From assembly GCA_910577655.1 (NCBI GenBank), contig CAJTOW010000016.1, forward strand, positions 1 through 51,399: DNA of 51,399 bases, given 5' to 3'. The notes under the pieces are model-generated. The model was not told the origin of the DNA. It ran no database searches and saw only the letters and a program-made list of their open reading frames with translations. Shown here one piece after another: positions 39,066 to 47,446 of the stretch; positions within the stretch are counted from its first letter, which is position 1; the number at the start of each line of letters is the position of its first letter. The translations under genes were made by a program, and so were the position numbers. The stretch is from an uncultured Lachnospiraceae bacterium (GTDB lineage Bacteria; Bacillota; Clostridia; Lachnospirales; Lachnospiraceae).

Positions 39066-40652
39066 TCAGGATGCAATCCGTTCCCGGACCATTTCCATAA
39101 GCTGGTTTAACTGGATTTTCCCGGCTGCATTCAGGGGAAACGCATCAAAAAACAAGATGATTTTCGGCATTTTAAAGGATGCCAGACAGCCCTGCAGGGA
39201 TGACCGGATTTCATCCGCAGAGAGGGAGCTGCCGGACTTCTGTACGATGCAGGCGCAGGCTTCTTCGCCAAATAGGGGATCCGGGATACCGACTACCTTG
39301 CAGCACTCGACCTGGGGGATTCCCAGGATCGCAGATTCTACTTCGGAAGGCATGATTTTTTCCCCGCCCCGGTTGATCAGTTCTTTTTTTCTCCCAACAT
39401 AATGTAAATTGCCATCCGGGTCCAGAAAGCCCAGATCGCCGGTGTGAAGCCATCTATCGGTATCAATGATCTCAGCTGTCAGATCAGGGCGGTTATAATA
39501 GCCTTTCATCAGCATAGGACTGCGGATGCAGATCTCACCGGTCTCCCCGGCAGGAACGGGGGTTCCATTCTCCAGACTGATAATCCGTCCTTCGCTGTGG
39601 TCAACAAAATGCCCTACAGTCCGGCTTCTGGTCTCCAGGGGGTCATCCAGAGAGCCGACGGAAATACCTGCAGTGGCTTCTGTCTGCCCGAGTCCGGGCA
39701 AAAGTGTAAATCCAAAGGATTGCTCAATTTCACAAAAGTTTTCCGGCGAACAATAGGCGCCGCCGATGATGCCTGTCCGTAGACGGACCGGAGGTCCAGC
39801 AGAAAATGCGGGATTTTTCAGCATAGTCCGGAAGGTAAAGGGAACACTGCTGAGAACCGTGCATTTTTTTCTTACCAGAGTTTTCAGGATGCTGCCAGAG
39901 TGCATATCCTCCGGCATGGCCAGCTCCGCGCCTGCGGCAATTGCGGCTAGAATATTCACGTCAATACAGAAAATGTGGAACAGCTGCAGGGCACAGCAGA
40001 TTATATCCTGCTCCCGGATATTCATGGAACAAGCCTTCTGGATTCCGCCGTTTACCAGATGGAAGTGGGTGGAAACCACAGCTTTGGCGTGGTTTCCTGT
40101 AGTGCCGGAGGTATACAGGATCAGGCTGTCATCCCCAGGTGTCAGAAGAGCCTTCTGGGTCTGGTATATATCCATGTTCTTTTTTCCCAGCTTTGCCAGC
40201 TGGGAGAAGGAAATACAAGGACTGGATGGGGATTGTCCAATATCGAATATGTGAATCAGCGGATAGTGTCTGGCTATGTCCTGGCTGATATCATAAAAAA
40301 ACGCTTCTTTGTAGTGGTGTCCGATCATCAGGTGGCGGATATCCGACAAGGCAGCCAGACCTGCCAGTTCCTCTGCCTTCAGGCAGGTATTCAGCATACA
40401 GGCCACACAGCCTGCTTTGATTACGCCCAGAAAAGCCAGTACGGCATTGGGGGTATTCTCTGAAAGGATGCCCACGTGGTCCCCTTTACATACACCGCTG
40501 GCCAGAAGACCAGCGGCGATATGATCGGTCAGCTGCTGAAGCTGACGGTAAGTCCATGATTGATCCCGGAAGGACAGGGCACAGCGTTCCGGGAATCTCC
40601 TGGCTGTCTGCTCTATCATCTGGTTTAGGGTCTCTTCAATCAATGGTCTCAT
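39066..40652 (-). CDS. AMP-forming acyl-CoA ligase, cluster 2
   Basis: 528-aa ANL-superfamily ligase. P-loop LILYTSGTTGNHAKAVVSTH is unusual in having NHAK where most have xPKG. Other motifs are PGLGQTEATAG, RWLHTGDLGFLDPDG, VGRKKELINRGGEKI and the lysine motif NAAGKIQLNQL at the C-terminus. ATG 40652 is chosen, with AGGGGTG upstream; the longer frame runs into the transporter gene. It lies 10 nt after the transporter on the same strand, so uptake and activation are made together. It would give the first CoA ester for cluster 2. A paralogue is in cluster 1. Confidence 0.9.
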   Translation of the reverse strand: MRPLIEETLNQMIEQTARRFPERCALSFRDQSWTYRQLQQLTDHIAAGLLASGVCKGDHVGILSENTPNAVLAFLGVIKAGCVACMLNTCLKAEELAGLAALSDIRHLMIGHHYKEAFFYDISQDIARHYPLIHIFDIGQSPSSPCISFSQLAKLGKKNMDIYQTQKALLTPGDDSLILYTSGTTGNHAKAVVSTHFHLVNGGIQKACSMNIREQDIICCALQLFHIFCIDVNILAAIAAGAELAMPEDMHSGSILKTLVRKKCTVLSSVPFTFRTMLKNPAFSAGPPVRLRTGIIGGAYCSPENFCEIEQSFGFTLLPGLGQTEATAGISVGSLDDPLETRSRTVGHFVDHSEGRIISLENGTPVPAGETGEICIRSPMLMKGYYNRPDLTAEIIDTDRWLHTGDLGFLDPDGNLHYVGRKKELINRGGEKIMPSEVESAILGIPQVECCKVVGIPDPLFGEEACACIVQKSGSSLSADEIRSSLQGCLASFKMPKIILFFDAFPLNAAGKIQLNQLMEMVRERIAS

Positions 40653-40662
40653 AAAAACACCC

Positions 40663-42117
40663 CTAACATACGATATTGACAATGGGCATGCCCACAACCA
40701 GCATGACAATAATTCCAACCAGTCCGGCAATGGCACCATACTGGAACAGCTTTCCGGCACTGATCCATCCAGAGTCGGCGGCGATGGCTACTGGAGGGGT
40801 GGCAGGAGCCGTGGCAAATGCAAAGTTAATGCCAATGGTAATCATGATGGCAGGAAGCAGCGGACTGATCATGCCATCATAGATGCCCAGGGAAAGGGGC
40901 ATTGCAATGGCCATACAGATGGCGCAGGTTACGGAATTGGACATAAAGTTGGTCAGAATTACGCTTAATGCAGCGATGATCACAACAAATACCATGGGAC
41001 TGATGCCGTTGCAGTATACGCCGATGGTGTCACTGAGCCAGGTGGAAACGCCGATCTCTGCGTTGGCCAGCGCAGAACCCAGATGCAGGAGGGCACCCAT
41101 AAAAAGAAGAGTTCCCAGGGGCACGGCGGAGATGGCATCTTTATAGGATAACACTGGTTTTCCGTCCACTTTGATAAAATGCAGCAGGATGATGCCCACA
41201 ATCGGCGGATAGCATTGCTGAATCTGGTTTAAGGCAGGATAGACCGGCGGACAGATATATTTGGAAATGCCAGGTGCCAGCCAGAGTGCTACAACAACAA
41301 GATAAATGGCAGCAGCAATCTTTTCCTGGTTGGTCAGAGGTCCCTGGTTTCCCTTGATGGAGTCATAATCCAGCCTGGAAAGGCGGGATACGTCAGGCTT
41401 CAGGATAAAGCGGCAGACGAAAAACCAGCCAATGGCAGTTAAGATTCCCACGGGCATTGCTGCCATCACATATTGTCCGAATTCGATCACATTGCCAGTA
41501 TAGCTGTTGTAGGATGAAAAACCAATCAGAGTCATGGCATGGGAGATGGGCGTGGTCGCCTGGGCGATCTGGCAGACAATGGCCAGACTGGCAATCATCA
41601 CTGCCGGAAATGCTTCTCCTTTTCCCTTCTCATAACCCAAAGACTCAAAAATTTCATACAAAATCGGCAAAAAGATCATGATCGTGGAGCTGGAAGAGAG
41701 ACCGGATGACAGTACAAATATGGAAACAAATATCATCGCGATGGTACACCAGGCACCCTTCCGGCTGAAACTGCTGGTTAGGAACCAGACCGCGAGCCGG
41801 TGTGCAACCCCTGTGGCCTGAAGACTTTTGGCAAGCATAAAACAAAGCATCAGATAGAATACGGTTCCGTTGCCCAGGGTTCCCGCGGAAACCTTGTTCA
41901 TACCATATTCGGGAATCAGTGCCAGGGCGAGAATCACAGCCAGACTGGTCCAGTCCACGCCCACTAAAAGCCACATCAGAAGGCCTCCGGTCATGATTGT
42001 CAGCACCTGCGTTCCGGAAGGCCCCAGGGTAGCAGATAATGGCAGGAAACGTCCGAAAAAGCATAGGAATAATCCGATAACAATGACTGCAATCTGGTAA
42101 GGTTTGTAAGTTTTCAT
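40663..42117 (-). CDS. SLC13/DASS-family anion symporter
   Basis: 484-aa transporter with about 11-13 membrane segments. Family features include the substrate/sodium site pattern SNSVTCAICMAIAMPLSLGI after LTNFM, and near the C-terminus FATAPATPPVAIAADSGWIS. The family carries di- and tricarboxylates and related organic acids. ATG 42117 is chosen: in GGAGG-ATGAAGCTT-ATG only the second ATG has proper spacing from the ribosome site. It is the first gene of the operon driven by the sigma54-type promoter at 42177. The substrate is presumably the acid used by cluster 2. Confidence 0.87.
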   Translation of the reverse strand: MKTYKPYQIAVIVIGLFLCFFGRFLPLSATLGPSGTQVLTIMTGGLLMWLLVGVDWTSLAVILALALIPEYGMNKVSAGTLGNGTVFYLMLCFMLAKSLQATGVAHRLAVWFLTSSFSRKGAWCTIAMIFVSIFVLSSGLSSSSTIMIFLPILYEIFESLGYEKGKGEAFPAVMIASLAIVCQIAQATTPISHAMTLIGFSSYNSYTGNVIEFGQYVMAAMPVGILTAIGWFFVCRFILKPDVSRLSRLDYDSIKGNQGPLTNQEKIAAAIYLVVVALWLAPGISKYICPPVYPALNQIQQCYPPIVGIILLHFIKVDGKPVLSYKDAISAVPLGTLLFMGALLHLGSALANAEIGVSTWLSDTIGVYCNGISPMVFVVIIAALSVILTNFMSNSVTCAICMAIAMPLSLGIYDGMISPLLPAIMITIGINFAFATAPATPPVAIAADSGWISAGKLFQYGAIAGLVGIIVMLVVGMPIVNIVC

Positions 42118-42176
42118 AAGCTTCATCCTCCAATTGTAAACTATAGATTTGCATAGCCACCACCCATATTATGATA

Positions 42177-42194
42177 CCGCAAGAAACATGCCAA
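42177..42194 (-). promoter_or_regulatory. Sigma54 (-24/-12) promoter of the transporter/ligase operon
   Basis: Minus-strand TTGGCATGTTTCTTGCGG has GG and GC at the exact -24/-12 spacing (consensus YTGGCACGRNNNTTGCW). The predicted start is near 42167, about 50 nt before the transporter ATG. Confidence 0.75.
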
Positions 42195-42274
42195 CCGAAA
42201 AAATAATAAAGGACAGAAAAAAATCGATAAAATATTGGCAGAATCTGACGGAGATATGACGGAAAAAAAGGGTT

Positions 42275-42379
42275 TTTGCACAGCCAAATAAGGGAAAATT
42301 CACAAGATGATGTGCAAAAAAAGTAATAATTTGTGCAAATAGCAACTATAAAATGCGAAAAATAGAGGTATTGTGCAAA
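42275..42379. promoter_or_regulatory. Cluster of four TGTGCAAA boxes (probable enhancer/operator)
   Basis: TTTGCACA (42275-42282) and TGTGCAAA at 42311-42318, 42332-42339 and 42372-42379. Spacings of 21 and 40 bp between the direct copies are near whole helical turns. They lie 80-180 bp upstream of the -24 element of the sigma54 promoter and overlap the region before the activator's own promoter. Confidence 0.65.
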
Positions 42380-42385
42380 AATTGA

Positions 42386-42413
42386 TTGACAAATACTTGA
42401 TAAATGATATAAA
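42386..42413 (+). promoter_or_regulatory. Sigma70-type promoter of the sigma54 activator gene
   Basis: TTGACA (42386-42391), 16-bp spacer, TATAAA (42408-42413). One TGTGCAAA box ends 6 bp before the -35, so autoregulation is possible. Confidence 0.6.
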
Positions 42414-42465
42414 ACGGAGATGAGCTGGGAACCATGTAATATATGTGTGATAGGAGATGAGCAAA

Positions 42466-43848
42466 ATGGAAAAAAATGAATTGTTGCTGCCGGATCTGTT
42501 TACTTTGCTGGACAGCCTGGAATGGGGAATCAGTATTTTTGACGAAAACGGTAAGTTTTTGTGGGTAAACCGGTATGTTTTGAAATGCAGTGGCCGGGCA
42601 AGGAAATTTTATGATGATAAGACCGTTTATGATTTCCAGAGTCTGGGGATTTTCAATGCTCCGGTGTGTACGGAGGTGTTTGAGACAAAGAAGAAGGCGA
42701 CCCATTTACAGAGATCCTATTCGGAAAACGGAAAATTGAAGGAATTTATTGTGACGGCTACTCCCATCTTTGACAGCAATGGGAATATTAAGTTTGTGGT
42801 GGCTGACAGAATGGAGATGAATCAATTAAGGAACTTTTATAATCTGGGACTCAGCGAGCGGCGGGGAGCAGTACAGTCCAGTGTGAAGATCCAGACGAAG
42901 AAGTATGAATTCATCTATAAAAGCAGCGCCATGAAACAGATCGTGGATGAAATCGGGCGGGCAGCTTCCGTGGCAAGCGCCATTCTGCTCCAGGGGGAGT
43001 CGGGTACCGGAAAGGAAGTGGTAGCGCATTATATTCACGATAACAGCCCCTATAAAAGCGGGCCTATGATTGAAATCAACTGTGCTTCCATGCCGGAGAA
43101 CCTGCTGGAATCAGAGTTGTTCGGGTATACAAAAGGTGCATTTACCGGGGCGCTGAACACCGGGAAAATGGGACTGATCGAGGCAGCCCACAAGGGTACT
43201 TTATTTCTGGATGAGATTAATTCCATGCCCCTGAATCTGCAGGCAAAGCTGCTCCGGGTGCTGGAAAGCCGGACCATTACAAGGATTGGCTCCACGAAGC
43301 CTGTGGATGTGGATTTCCGTCTGATCGCGGCTACTAACCAGAAGCTTACGGACTGCGTGGAAAATAAGACTTTCCGGCTGGACCTTTATTACCGGCTCAA
43401 CGTGATTCCTATTATGATTCCTCCTCTGCGGGCGCGGAAGGATGACATTGTACCGCTGGCAGAGTATTTTCTGCACAAGTTCTGCGATAAATATGAGCTG
43501 AAAAAGAAATTTTCCAAAAAGGTGTACCGGACCTTTGAGGCCTACGGATGGCCAGGCAATGTCCGGGAGCTGAAGAATATTGTGGAGCGCATGGTGATCA
43601 TGAGCACGGCATCCACCATCAATATCAATGAGATTCCGTCCAGTATGTTCAGCGAGGATGGTTTTGACCAGAAGGATACGGAGACAGAGGATGAGAAGGA
43701 GCGGATCATACGGGCATTAAAGATCAATCAGGGCCACCGGGAGCTGACTGCAAAGTATCTGAATATCTCCAGAAGAACCCTGCAATATAAGCTGAAAAAA
43801 TATGGATTGCTCGACCAGAAGCAGGGGAATGGCCCCGATTCCCTCTGA
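42466..43848 (+). CDS. Sigma54-dependent enhancer-binding activator (PAS - AAA+ - Fis HTH)
   Basis: 460 aa. An N-terminal PAS-like sensor (about 8-115; GISIFDENGKFLWVNRYVL) is followed by the sigma54-interaction AAA+ domain: Walker A GESGTGKE (177-184), the GAFTGA loop that contacts sigma54 (224-229), Walker B LFLDEI (246-251), and a Fis-type helix-turn-helix at about 415-455 (ELTAKYLNISRRTLQYKLKK). It needs ATP hydrolysis to open RpoN promoters. ATG 42466 is chosen because AGGAG is 9 nt upstream; the ATG at 42457 directly abuts it. It lies between two operons that each have a -24/-12 promoter, so it is very probably their activator. The PAS part would sense the substrate or its CoA ester. 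Confidence 0.95.
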   Translation: MEKNELLLPDLFTLLDSLEWGISIFDENGKFLWVNRYVLKCSGRARKFYDDKTVYDFQSLGIFNAPVCTEVFETKKKATHLQRSYSENGKLKEFIVTATPIFDSNGNIKFVVADRMEMNQLRNFYNLGLSERRGAVQSSVKIQTKKYEFIYKSSAMKQIVDEIGRAASVASAILLQGESGTGKEVVAHYIHDNSPYKSGPMIEINCASMPENLLESELFGYTKGAFTGALNTGKMGLIEAAHKGTLFLDEINSMPLNLQAKLLRVLESRTITRIGSTKPVDVDFRLIAATNQKLTDCVENKTFRLDLYYRLNVIPIMIPPLRARKDDIVPLAEYFLHKFCDKYELKKKFSKKVYRTFEAYGWPGNVRELKNIVERMVIMSTASTININEIPSSMFSEDGFDQKDTETEDEKERIIRALKINQGHRELTAKYLNISRRTLQYKLKKYGLLDQKQGNGPDSL

Positions 43849-43913
43849 CTGCGGTGAAGCAGGCCTCCTATGGTAACAGTCAGGGGCATCGGAACTGTTG
43901 CCTCCCGTGAGAA

Positions 43914-43948
43914 GGACAGGCCGCCGGAAGGCGGCTTGTCCTTTTTTT
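43914..43948 (+). terminator. Rho-independent terminator of the activator gene
   Basis: 12-bp stem GGACAGGCCGCC/GGCGGCTTGTCC (one G-T pair) with a GGAA loop and a run of seven T. The T-run touches the -24 element of the next promoter. A degenerate AACAGT/ACTGTT inverted repeat (43875-43899) precedes it. Confidence 0.85.
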
Positions 43949-43964
43949 GGCATGGAAAATGCTG
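43947..43964 (+). promoter_or_regulatory. Sigma54 (-24/-12) promoter of the dehydratase operon, cluster 2
   Basis: TTGGCATGGAAAATGCTG matches YTGGCACGRNNNTTGCW at all but two positions, with exact GG-GC spacing. The predicted start is near 43974, giving a leader of about 130 nt before the CoA-transferase ATG. Confidence 0.75.
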
Positions 43965-44104
43965 TGTATAAAGGTGAGCTGTGTTTCTGCTGTTCCGGAC
44001 GCCATCACCCGAATGTCCGGGACGCAGGATAGGGGATGTGGCAAATAGAGCCATGTTCCTGCAAGGAGCATGATTTATAGAAAAAGAAAGGGGTTTATGT
44101 AAGC

Positions 44105-45307
44105 ATGAAACCATTGGAAGGAATTAAGGTATTGGAACTTACAACTTATTTTGCCGCTCCGGCCTGCGGAAGGATTTTGGCAGACTGGGGGGCAGAGGTG
44201 ATCAAGGTGGAGGGCCCCAGGGGGGATCCTTACCGGAGTGCATACCGGGGGCAGAGGACTCCTCAGTTTGAGGAAGGGTGTCCCAGCTTTGACCTGGAAA
44301 ATTCCAACAAATCCTTTGTCTGTCTGGATACCAAAACGGAGGAAGGAAGAGAAGCGGTACTGAAACTGATCGCCCAGTGCGATGTGTTTCTGACCAACAA
44401 CCGACCCAATGCATTAAAAAAGATGGGGCTTACCTATGAGGAGGTACATGCCTTGTATCCCCATGTGGTCTATGCAGAGGTGTTGGGATACGGAGCCATG
44501 GGGCCCCTGAAGGACAAGCCGGGGTACGATTACACGGCATTTTTCTCACGGAGCGGACTGATGGCGGATTTAAGCTCCAAGGGAGGCCCGGTGATGAATA
44601 CGGTAGCCGGATTCGGGGATCATGTGACCGCAATCACCCTGGCAGCAGGAATCTGCGGGGCGCTGGTCCGGGCAAAGCAGAACAGAGAGGGGGACCGGGT
44701 CAGTGTCTCCTTGTATCAGGCAGCTATCTTCATCCTGAGCAATGGCCTTCTGTGTGCAGAGTATGGCAGGGAATACCCCAGAACCCATTTTGACTGCAAC
44801 AGCCCCCTGCTTACCTGCTACAAATGTAGGGACGGCGAGTGGATCTATCTTTCCATGCCGGAATACGACAAGATGTGGCCGAAGATCTGCAGGGATATTT
44901 TTGACCGCCCCGATCTGGCAGAGGACCCCAGATTTTACTGCATCGCAGAGACCAACAAGCGGATCGGTGAGGCGGTTGCGGTGTGTGACGAAATCTTTGC
45001 ACAGCATGACAGCAGCTACTGGATTGAGAGGATGGAGGCCAATGACATTGCCCACGAAAAGCTGGCTCATTTTACCGATGTACTGAAGGATGAGCAGGCG
45101 TGGGCCAATGATTTCCTCCAGGAATATACCTATCCAAACGGTGAGAAAACAGCATTTTCCAGTACCCCGGTGAGCTTTGGCTCCATCGGAAAAATGCCCT
45201 TTAAACATGCCGGACAGGTGGGGCAGGATACGGATGCGGTATTAAAGTCTGTCGGTTACAGCGAAGAGATGATCAGCAGTCTGAAAGCATCCGGTGTGGC
45301 AAAGTAA
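44105..45307 (+). CDS. Class III (CaiB/BaiF) CoA-transferase, cluster 2 (HadA/FldA-like)
   Basis: 400-aa family III CoA-transferase. Putative catalytic D172 is in AGFGDHVTA; GYGAMGPLKDKPGYDYTAFF is the family's central motif. In the Had and Fld pathways the enzyme in this position transfers CoA from the reduced product acyl-CoA to the incoming 2-hydroxy acid. AAAGGGG lies before ATG. First gene of the sigma54-controlled operon, 17 nt from the activase gene. Confidence 0.92.
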   Translation: MKPLEGIKVLELTTYFAAPACGRILADWGAEVIKVEGPRGDPYRSAYRGQRTPQFEEGCPSFDLENSNKSFVCLDTKTEEGREAVLKLIAQCDVFLTNNRPNALKKMGLTYEEVHALYPHVVYAEVLGYGAMGPLKDKPGYDYTAFFSRSGLMADLSSKGGPVMNTVAGFGDHVTAITLAAGICGALVRAKQNREGDRVSVSLYQAAIFILSNGLLCAEYGREYPRTHFDCNSPLLTCYKCRDGEWIYLSMPEYDKMWPKICRDIFDRPDLAEDPRFYCIAETNKRIGEAVAVCDEIFAQHDSSYWIERMEANDIAHEKLAHFTDVLKDEQAWANDFLQEYTYPNGEKTAFSSTPVSFGSIGKMPFKHAGQVGQDTDAVLKSVGYSEEMISSLKASGVAK

Positions 45308-45324
45308 ATCGGGAGGAAAATCCT

Positions 45325-46158
45325 ATGCTGACAATGGGAGTGGATATCGGTTCCACTGCCTCCAAGGCTGTGATTATGGAGGACGGAAAAAGGATCATTG
45401 CCAGGCAGCTGGTGGCGGTGGGGACCGGAACAAGAGGGCCTTCTGAGGTATACAAAAAGATATTGGAAGAAGCCGGTGTGAACCGGTCCGGCATAGCCCG
45501 GATCGTTGCCACAGGCTATGGCCGTCTTACGTTTGCCCAGGCGGACCGGGAGCTGAGCGAGGTCAGCTGTCACGGAAAGGGGATGCGGTTTCTGTGTCCC
45601 CGGGTTTGTACAGTGATTGACATCGGCGGGCAGGATGCCAAGGCACTGCTTCTGGACGACAGGGGAAATCTGGAAAATTTTATTATGAATGATAAATGTG
45701 CGGCAGGAACCGGGAGATTTCTGGAAGCCATGTCCCGGGTTCTGGATGTGCAGGTGGAGGATATGGGCAGGCTTTCAGAAAAGTCCCAGAACCCGGTATC
45801 CATCAGCAGCACCTGCGCCGTATTCGCAGAATCGGAGGTGATCTCCCGGTTGTCCTCGGATGAAAAAGTGGAGGACATTCTGGCAGGCATCCACGCCTCC
45901 GTAGCGAAAAAGGTATCCGGTCTTGCGGCTCGGGTGGGATACAGGCCCCAGGTAGCAATGAGCGGGGGTGTGGCAAAGAACAAGGGGATCGTTCGGGCCA
46001 TGGAGCAGGAATTAAAATGTGGGATTCTGGTACCGGAGGACTGCCAGATGGCAGGAGCTATCGGCGCGGCGTTATTTGCATACCAGGATATGACGCGGCA
46101 TGAATCTGCCGCAGATGAGCGTGCTATTTATAGAAAAGGAGAGAAAGACGATGAATGA
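45325..46158 (+). CDS. 2-hydroxyacyl-CoA dehydratase activase, cluster 2 (HadI/FldI-like)
   Basis: 277-aa ATP-dependent activator of the dehydratase. Motifs: GVDIGSTASK (4-13), DIGGQDAK near 99, the two cluster cysteines in NDKCAAGTG and SSTCAVFAESEV, and SGGVAKN near 214. It is longer at the C-terminus than the cluster 1 copy. GGGAGG precedes ATG. Its last 8 bases overlap the alpha-subunit gene. It presumably serves only the cluster 2 dehydratase, because each cluster codes for its own activase. Confidence 0.93.
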   Translation: MLTMGVDIGSTASKAVIMEDGKRIIARQLVAVGTGTRGPSEVYKKILEEAGVNRSGIARIVATGYGRLTFAQADRELSEVSCHGKGMRFLCPRVCTVIDIGGQDAKALLLDDRGNLENFIMNDKCAAGTGRFLEAMSRVLDVQVEDMGRLSEKSQNPVSISSTCAVFAESEVISRLSSDEKVEDILAGIHASVAKKVSGLAARVGYRPQVAMSGGVAKNKGIVRAMEQELKCGILVPEDCQMAGAIGAALFAYQDMTRHESAADERAIYRKGEKDDE

Positions 46159-47446
46159 ACAGAATATGAATCCGGCAGCAGTCCAGCCAGACCAGGCCGC
46201 AGTGCCGGCAAAACCAAAACGGCCAAAGTCCAAATCCCAGCTGATGGCGGGAGCACTGCTGGACAAGGCATATAATGATACCATGGAAGCCAAGGCGCGG
46301 GGAGAGAAGATCGGCTGGGCGACTTCCCTGTTCCCCCAGGAGATTGCGGAGACCCTGGGACTGCATATTGTTTATCCGGAGAATCACGGTGCGGCAATCG
46401 CAGCGAAGAAGCTGGCGGCCCCGTTTCTGGAGTATGCGGAAGCCCATGACTGCAACAATGACCTTTGCTCTTATGCAAAAATCGATATCGCCTATGCGGA
46501 TATTTTTGACTGCAGTCCGGCCAGCAACATGGCAAAACCGGATTTCCTGCTGATCGGAAATAATGGCTGCAATGAGATTACCAAATGGTTTGAGGTGATC
46601 GGCAGAAAGCTGGAGATTCCCACCTTTATGATCGACTTTACCTACAACCATATGCCCTATGTGACAGATTCCCGGGTCCAGTATATCAAGGCACAGATTG
46701 AGCAGGTGATTGAAGCTTTAAGTGCCTTTACGGGAACCACCTGGGACCCGGATAGGTTCGCTGAAATCATGCGGGTTTCCACGGAAAACAGGAATCTGTG
46801 GGAGCAGGTGGCAGACTATCTGGAGCTTCAGCCCAGCCCCTTAAGCGGATTTGATCTGTTTAATTACATGGGGCCTATGGTATTTACCAGAGGCCGCAGG
46901 GAGACGGGAGATGTGATGCGCCAGCTGATTGCAGAGATTGAAGAGCACATCAAAAACGGTACTTCCACCTTCCCGGCGAAAGAGGAATTCCGCGTGTTCT
47001 GGGAAGGGATTGCCTGCTGGCCCTACCTCTCCCATAACCTGAAAACCTTAAAGAAATATGGGATCAATGTCTGCGCAACCGCTTACGCCCGTGCATGGTC
47101 CCTGGACTACACACCGGGTGATATTGAGAGTCTGGCCCGTGCTTATGCATTTACCAGCTCCAACAATATCCTGCTGGAGGAAAGCGTCCGCAGAAGAAAG
47201 GAATGGAATACCAAGTTCCATATTGACGGAACCATCTATCATGTAAATCGTGCCTGCAAGGTCATGGTCTGCCAGCAGCAGGAGCTGATGCGCCAGGTGT
47301 CGGAGGCCTGCGGCGGTCTGCCTTATATGTCCTTTGACGGTGATCAGGCAGACTTCCGCAATTTCAGTGAAGCGCAGTTTGAAACCCGTATTGAGGCATT
47401 TGCGGAATTGATGAGAAAGCACAAGGAGGAACGGCGTAATGGCTAA
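46151..47446 (+). CDS. 2-hydroxyacyl-CoA dehydratase alpha-type subunit, cluster 2 (HadB/FldB-like)
   Basis: 431-aa subunit. Cysteines in the expected cluster positions: C106 (NDLCSYAK), C140 (GNNGCNE) and C369 (VNRACKV). Unlike the cluster 1 copy it has a single Cys in the second motif. The C-terminal FDGDQADFRNFSEAQ motif is present. A Lys/Pro/Gln-rich N-terminal extension of about 30 residues is specific to this copy. ATG 46151 overlaps the activase gene by 8 bp and has AGGAGAG upstream. It works as a heterodimer with the next gene product. Confidence 0.92.
   Translation: MNEQNMNPAAVQPDQAAVPAKPKRPKSKSQLMAGALLDKAYNDTMEAKARGEKIGWATSLFPQEIAETLGLHIVYPENHGAAIAAKKLAAPFLEYAEAHDCNNDLCSYAKIDIAYADIFDCSPASNMAKPDFLLIGNNGCNEITKWFEVIGRKLEIPTFMIDFTYNHMPYVTDSRVQYIKAQIEQVIEALSAFTGTTWDPDRFAEIMRVSTENRNLWEQVADYLELQPSPLSGFDLFNYMGPMVFTRGRRETGDVMRQLIAEIEEHIKNGTSTFPAKEEFRVFWEGIACWPYLSHNLKTLKKYGINVCATAYARAWSLDYTPGDIESLARAYAFTSSNNILLEESVRRRKEWNTKFHIDGTIYHVNRACKVMVCQQQELMRQVSEACGGLPYMSFDGDQADFRNFSEAQFETRIEAFAELMRKHKEERRNG

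Noticed and set aside
42233..42252. Second possible sigma54 -24 element (TTGGCAG at 42235) near the activator gene
   Set aside because: No TTGC-type -12 element follows at the required distance.
42457..42465. Start of the sigma54 activator at the first ATG (42457)
   Set aside because: The AGGAG ribosome site ends directly at this ATG with no spacing; the ATG at 42466 has the normal distance.
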